A stretch of 7,732 bases of DNA, from assembly GCA_043730365.1 (NCBI GenBank), contig JAYTKJ010000395.1, positions 1 to 7,732 on the forward strand, read 5' to 3'. This document shows, in pieces, positions 6,589 to 7,732 of the stretch. Source of the DNA: VFZP01 sp043730365. GTDB taxonomy: Bacteria > Acidobacteriota > Terriglobia > Bryobacterales > Bryobacteraceae. The notes beneath the pieces are model-generated. The model was given only the letters and a program-made list of their open reading frames with translations. It made no database searches and was not told the origin of the DNA. Within the stretch, counting starts at the first letter, position 1. The number at the start of each line of letters is the position of its first letter. Both the position numbers and the translations under genes were made by a program.

Positions 6589-7473
6589 ATGGAGGATCGC
6601 TTCAACTTCGATGGCTTGCTCAAGGAGCTGTTCCAACGAGACCGGCCGAGCCTGCTCACCAAAATCGTTGGCGGCGTCAGAGTCAAGGCCTTCCTGAACG
6701 TCGAGTTCCCCAGGGTTCAGGAACGAAGTGTGGACCTGCTCGAGTTGCTCGAAGACGACACGATCCTCCACGTGGAGATTCAAAGCACTCATGACCGGGA
6801 GATGGCGTACCGGATGCTGGAATACTACGCGCTGGTCAAACGCCGGCACAAACGGCCCATGCGCCAAGTGCTTCTCTATGTCGGCGAAGGCAGGCTCCGT
6901 ATGCCGGATCGAATCGCCGAGGATGGAAACCTGGTGGTGTGGAACGTGGTGGACATTCGGAGCTTCGATGCCGGCGCACTGATCGCCAGCGGTAACCCGG
7001 GCGATCTGGCATTGGCTGTGCTCGCCGGCGGCGGTGACACGCGGATACGAGCCATTCTGCAGAAGATCGGACGGCTGAAGGGAATGGCTCGGCAGAGGCT
7101 CCAGACGCAAATCCTGGTATTGGCGGGGCTCCGCGGCGCGGTGAGGCAGGTACAATCGGAGATGAAGGAACTCAAGATGGTCATAGACGCAAAGAAGAAT
7201 CCGTGGCTGATGAGCCTGCAGCGCGAGTTCCTCGAAGAGGGCAAGGCCCGAGGTATGGCAGAGGGCAAGGCCGAGGGCAAGGCCGAGGGAAAGGCCCAAG
7301 GTAAGGCTGAAGCCCTGGTCAGTGTGCTCGAGCGGCTTCTTGTGACCAAGTTTGGCCACCTTCCCAAGTGGGCGAAGGACCGCATTCACCGAGCCCCAGT
7401 TGAACAAACGGATCAATGGGTGAACAAGGTCCTGGATGCCTCCGCACTCGAGGAAGTTATCGGTCGGCGTTAA
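6589..7473 (+). CDS. Rpn-family PD-(D/E)XK nuclease (YhgA-like), with C-terminal repeats
   Basis: This 294-residue protein fits the Rpn / 'YhgA-like putative transposase' family, DNA nucleases of the PD-(D/E)XK fold. The nuclease core is in the N-terminal half: SVDLLELL (D49) and HVEIQS (E63, Q65) form the D ... ExQ active site, followed by the basic helix YRMLEYYALVKRRHKR (74-89) and the strand VLLYVGEG (94-101). A linker (about 150-195) leads to six four-residue repeats (217-240). The C-terminus (VLERLLVTKFGHLPKWAKDRI onward) resembles DUF4351 domains fused to such nucleases. The family is reported to act as toxin-antitoxin genes-within-genes against phage, the C-terminal part being made separately as the inhibitor. 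ATG 6589 follows the amidohydrolase stop by seven bases with only a weak GGG before it. It may be co-transcribed, but functional linkage to the catabolic genes is unlikely. Confidence 0.85.
   Translation: MEDRFNFDGLLKELFQRDRPSLLTKIVGGVRVKAFLNVEFPRVQERSVDLLELLEDDTILHVEIQSTHDREMAYRMLEYYALVKRRHKRPMRQVLLYVGEGRLRMPDRIAEDGNLVVWNVVDIRSFDAGALIASGNPGDLALAVLAGGGDTRIRAILQKIGRLKGMARQRLQTQILVLAGLRGAVRQVQSEMKELKMVIDAKKNPWLMSLQREFLEEGKARGMAEGKAEGKAEGKAQGKAEALVSVLERLLVTKFGHLPKWAKDRIHRAPVEQTDQWVNKVLDASALEEVIGRR
7165..7179 (+). promoter_or_regulatory. Internal ribosome binding site and start within the Rpn gene
   Basis: AAGGA (7165-7169) is followed by a seven-base spacer and an in-frame ATG at 7177 (residue 197). 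This is a better Shine-Dalgarno arrangement than that of the full-length start at 6589. Other in-frame internal ATGs (7162, 7210, 7255) have less suitable upstream spacing. Confidence 0.5.
7177..7473 (+). CDS. Candidate separately translated C-terminal product (RpnS-like)
   Basis: If translation starts at ATG 7177, a 98-residue protein is made that lacks the nuclease core. It contains a lead-in helix, the six four-residue repeats, and the DUF4351-like tail. In characterised Rpn systems a C-terminal product of this kind (RpnS) dimerises through a helix with four-residue repeats and blocks the full-length toxin (RpnL). Here this is inference from architecture and the internal ribosome site; no expression is shown. 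It is in the same frame as the parent gene, so codon use cannot discriminate. Confidence 0.42.
   Translation: MVIDAKKNPWLMSLQREFLEEGKARGMAEGKAEGKAEGKAQGKAEALVSVLERLLVTKFGHLPKWAKDRIHRAPVEQTDQWVNKVLDASALEEVIGRR
7237..7308 (+). repeat. In-gene 12-bp tandem repeat encoding [E/R/Q]-G-[K/M]-A tetrads
   Basis: Six consecutive 12-base units based on GAGGGCAAGGCC encode E-G-K-A, R-G-M-A, E-G-K-A, E-G-K-A, E-G-K-A and Q-G-K-A (residues 217-240 of the Rpn protein). Units 3 and 4 are identical at the DNA level, unit 5 differs at one base, and units 1, 2 and 6 are more diverged. The 12-base period keeps the frame, so slippage changes repeat number without breaking the protein. Confidence 0.9.
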
Positions 7474-7552
7474 GGCCGCGCTATTTCGAGAACTTGAGCC
7501 GAAGGGCGGACGCCAAGACGAGCCTCCCCCCCGGAATCCGGAAGTTAGTCAG

Positions 7553-7610
7553 ACACCCCCCGCGAAGCGGGTGGCTTGATGAGTTGGGCCGCCTCAAAGG
7601 CGGTCGGGCC
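7553..7610. repeat. Pair of REP-like hairpins, possible IS200/IS605 end
   Basis: Two hairpins with three-base loops stand side by side. CCCGC (7559-7563) pairs with GCGGG (7567-7571) around GAA and extends past one mismatch through 7556-7557/7573-7574. CCGCCT (7589-7594) pairs with AGGCGG (7598-7603) around CAA and extends by G-T and G-C. The spacer is GTGGCTTGATGAGTTGGG-like. They lie just past the 3' end of a leftward IS200/IS605-type transposase gene, where elements of this class keep the subterminal hairpin recognised by TnpA, and where REP/BIME units flank related RAYT genes. Which of the two applies cannot be told without copies elsewhere. Confidence 0.55.
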
Positions 7611-7619
7611 ATGGGGTCT

Positions 7620-7641
7620 AGGCGTCGCGCGGTGCGCGCCT
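7620..7641. repeat. GC-rich imperfect hairpin downstream of the transposase stop
   Basis: CGCGC (7626-7630) pairs with GCGCG (7634-7638) around GGT, and AGG (7620-7622) pairs with CCT (7639-7641) across a three-base bulge. It lies 17 bases beyond the leftward transposase stop codon. It may act as a transcription end signal or be a third hairpin of the element end. No T-run follows. Confidence 0.35.
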
Positions 7642-7657
7642 TAGTTAACTTGGTTAC

Positions 7658-7732
7658 TTAGAACTTCCCGCTGTGACCATCCGCGGCCTCCTGCTCGCGG
7701 ATGTATTGGCGGACCTGTTCCAACTCGAATCC
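7658..7732 (-). CDS. C-terminal end of an IS200/IS605-type HUH transposase (partial)
   Basis: The minus strand is open from the window edge to a TAA (7658-7660), giving 24 final residues that read GFELEQVRQYIREQ then EAADGHSGKF. The Y-I-R-E-Q pattern (Tyr at 7703-7705, Gln four residues later at 7691-7693) matches the C-terminal helix of TnpA of IS200/IS605 elements, which carries the nucleophilic tyrosine and, four residues on, a metal-binding glutamine. TnpA is a single-strand DNA transposase of the Y1 HUH class. The HUH motif itself lies outside the window, so identity rests on this short helix plus the adjacent hairpins. A RAYT-type domesticated transposase is the alternative. Confidence 0.5.
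   Translation of the reverse strand, partial: GFELEQVRQYIREQEAADGHSGKF

Larger units (their letters stand above)
7474..7657. other. Non-coding stretch between Rpn and the transposase end
   Basis: No credible gene lies here. An open frame continues on the plus strand to 7661 but overlaps the Rpn end in another frame and runs through the hairpins, so it is not counted. The stretch contains an 11-base palindrome CCGGAATCCGG (7531-7541), the hairpin pair (7553-7610) and a third hairpin (7620-7641). Low-complexity C-runs occur at 7525-7532 and 7556-7561. Confidence 0.6.

Noticed and set aside
7237..7308. GKAE repeats as a sequencing artefact or frameshift
   Set aside because: The units are exact multiples of 12 bases, the frame is kept on both sides, and similar four-residue repeats are a known trait of Rpn-family proteins.
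6550..7416. A 288-codon open frame on the minus strand opposite the Rpn gene
   Set aside because: It mirrors the Rpn gene, whose plus-strand product has recognisable nuclease motifs and repeats. The antisense product is rich in Leu, His and Gln with no family resemblance and also overlaps the amidohydrolase end.
7531..7541. Palindrome CCGGAATCCGG as an operator
   Set aside because: It is only 11 bases, occurs once, and has no gene start nearby on either strand within the window.
7553..7610. CRISPR-like repeats
   Set aside because: The hairpins differ from each other in stem sequence, and there is no regularly spaced direct repeat or spacer. They are better explained as REP or insertion-sequence end structures.
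7416..7661. An 81-codon plus-strand frame running past the Rpn stop
   Set aside because: It begins inside the Rpn gene in another frame, passes through three hairpins and gives Arg/Gly-rich sequence with no ribosome site.

Overview
This is a GC-rich bacterial window (roughly 60% GC by eye) with tightly packed genes. The lineage is best guessed as Acidobacteriota, of the Solibacter/Bryobacter kind. The reasons are an HpaI-type aldolase and an amidohydrolase that both carry export signals, -10-like boxes lying only a few bases before start codons that lack a Shine-Dalgarno, and the overall style of the genes. This is inference from recalled patterns; no phylogenetic marker is present.

Layout. 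Positions 1-224 hold a strong inverted repeat (50-96) and possibly the last ~45 codons of a gene entering from the left. A PepSY-TM membrane protein runs leftward (225-1331). Diverging from it is a rightward group of three small genes: an exported or membrane-anchored protein of unknown function (1385-1843), a multi-pass membrane protein of unknown function (1844-2356), and a shortened relative of the proteins annotated 'ADP-ribosylation/crystallin J1' (2353-2610). Next come an MFS transporter of the sugar/aromatic-acid porter type (2647-4029), an exported HpcH/HpaI aldolase (4063-4905), and an exported YtcJ-like amidohydrolase (4902-6581) that begins with TTG and overlaps the aldolase stop. 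Seven bases later an Rpn-family PD-(D/E)XK nuclease begins (6589-7473). The right edge (7474-7732) holds hairpin repeats and the C-terminal end of a leftward IS200/IS605-type HUH transposase whose catalytic helix is visible.

How the genes may work together. Transporter, aldolase and amidohydrolase are co-directional and tightly spaced, so they could form a small catabolic unit in which a substrate is hydrolysed and cleaved outside the cytoplasm and the product is imported. The substrate cannot be read from the sequence. The Rpn gene may be co-transcribed but is probably a separate defence or genome-conflict module. It has the hallmarks described for Rpn toxin-antitoxin genes-within-genes: a nuclease domain, a tract of four-residue helical repeats, and a well-placed internal Shine-Dalgarno plus ATG (SD 7165-7169, ATG 7177) that would make a separate C-terminal product. 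With the transposase and its hairpins next to it, the right third of the window looks like an accessory region. The Rpn gene with its candidate internal antitoxin start is the most interesting item.
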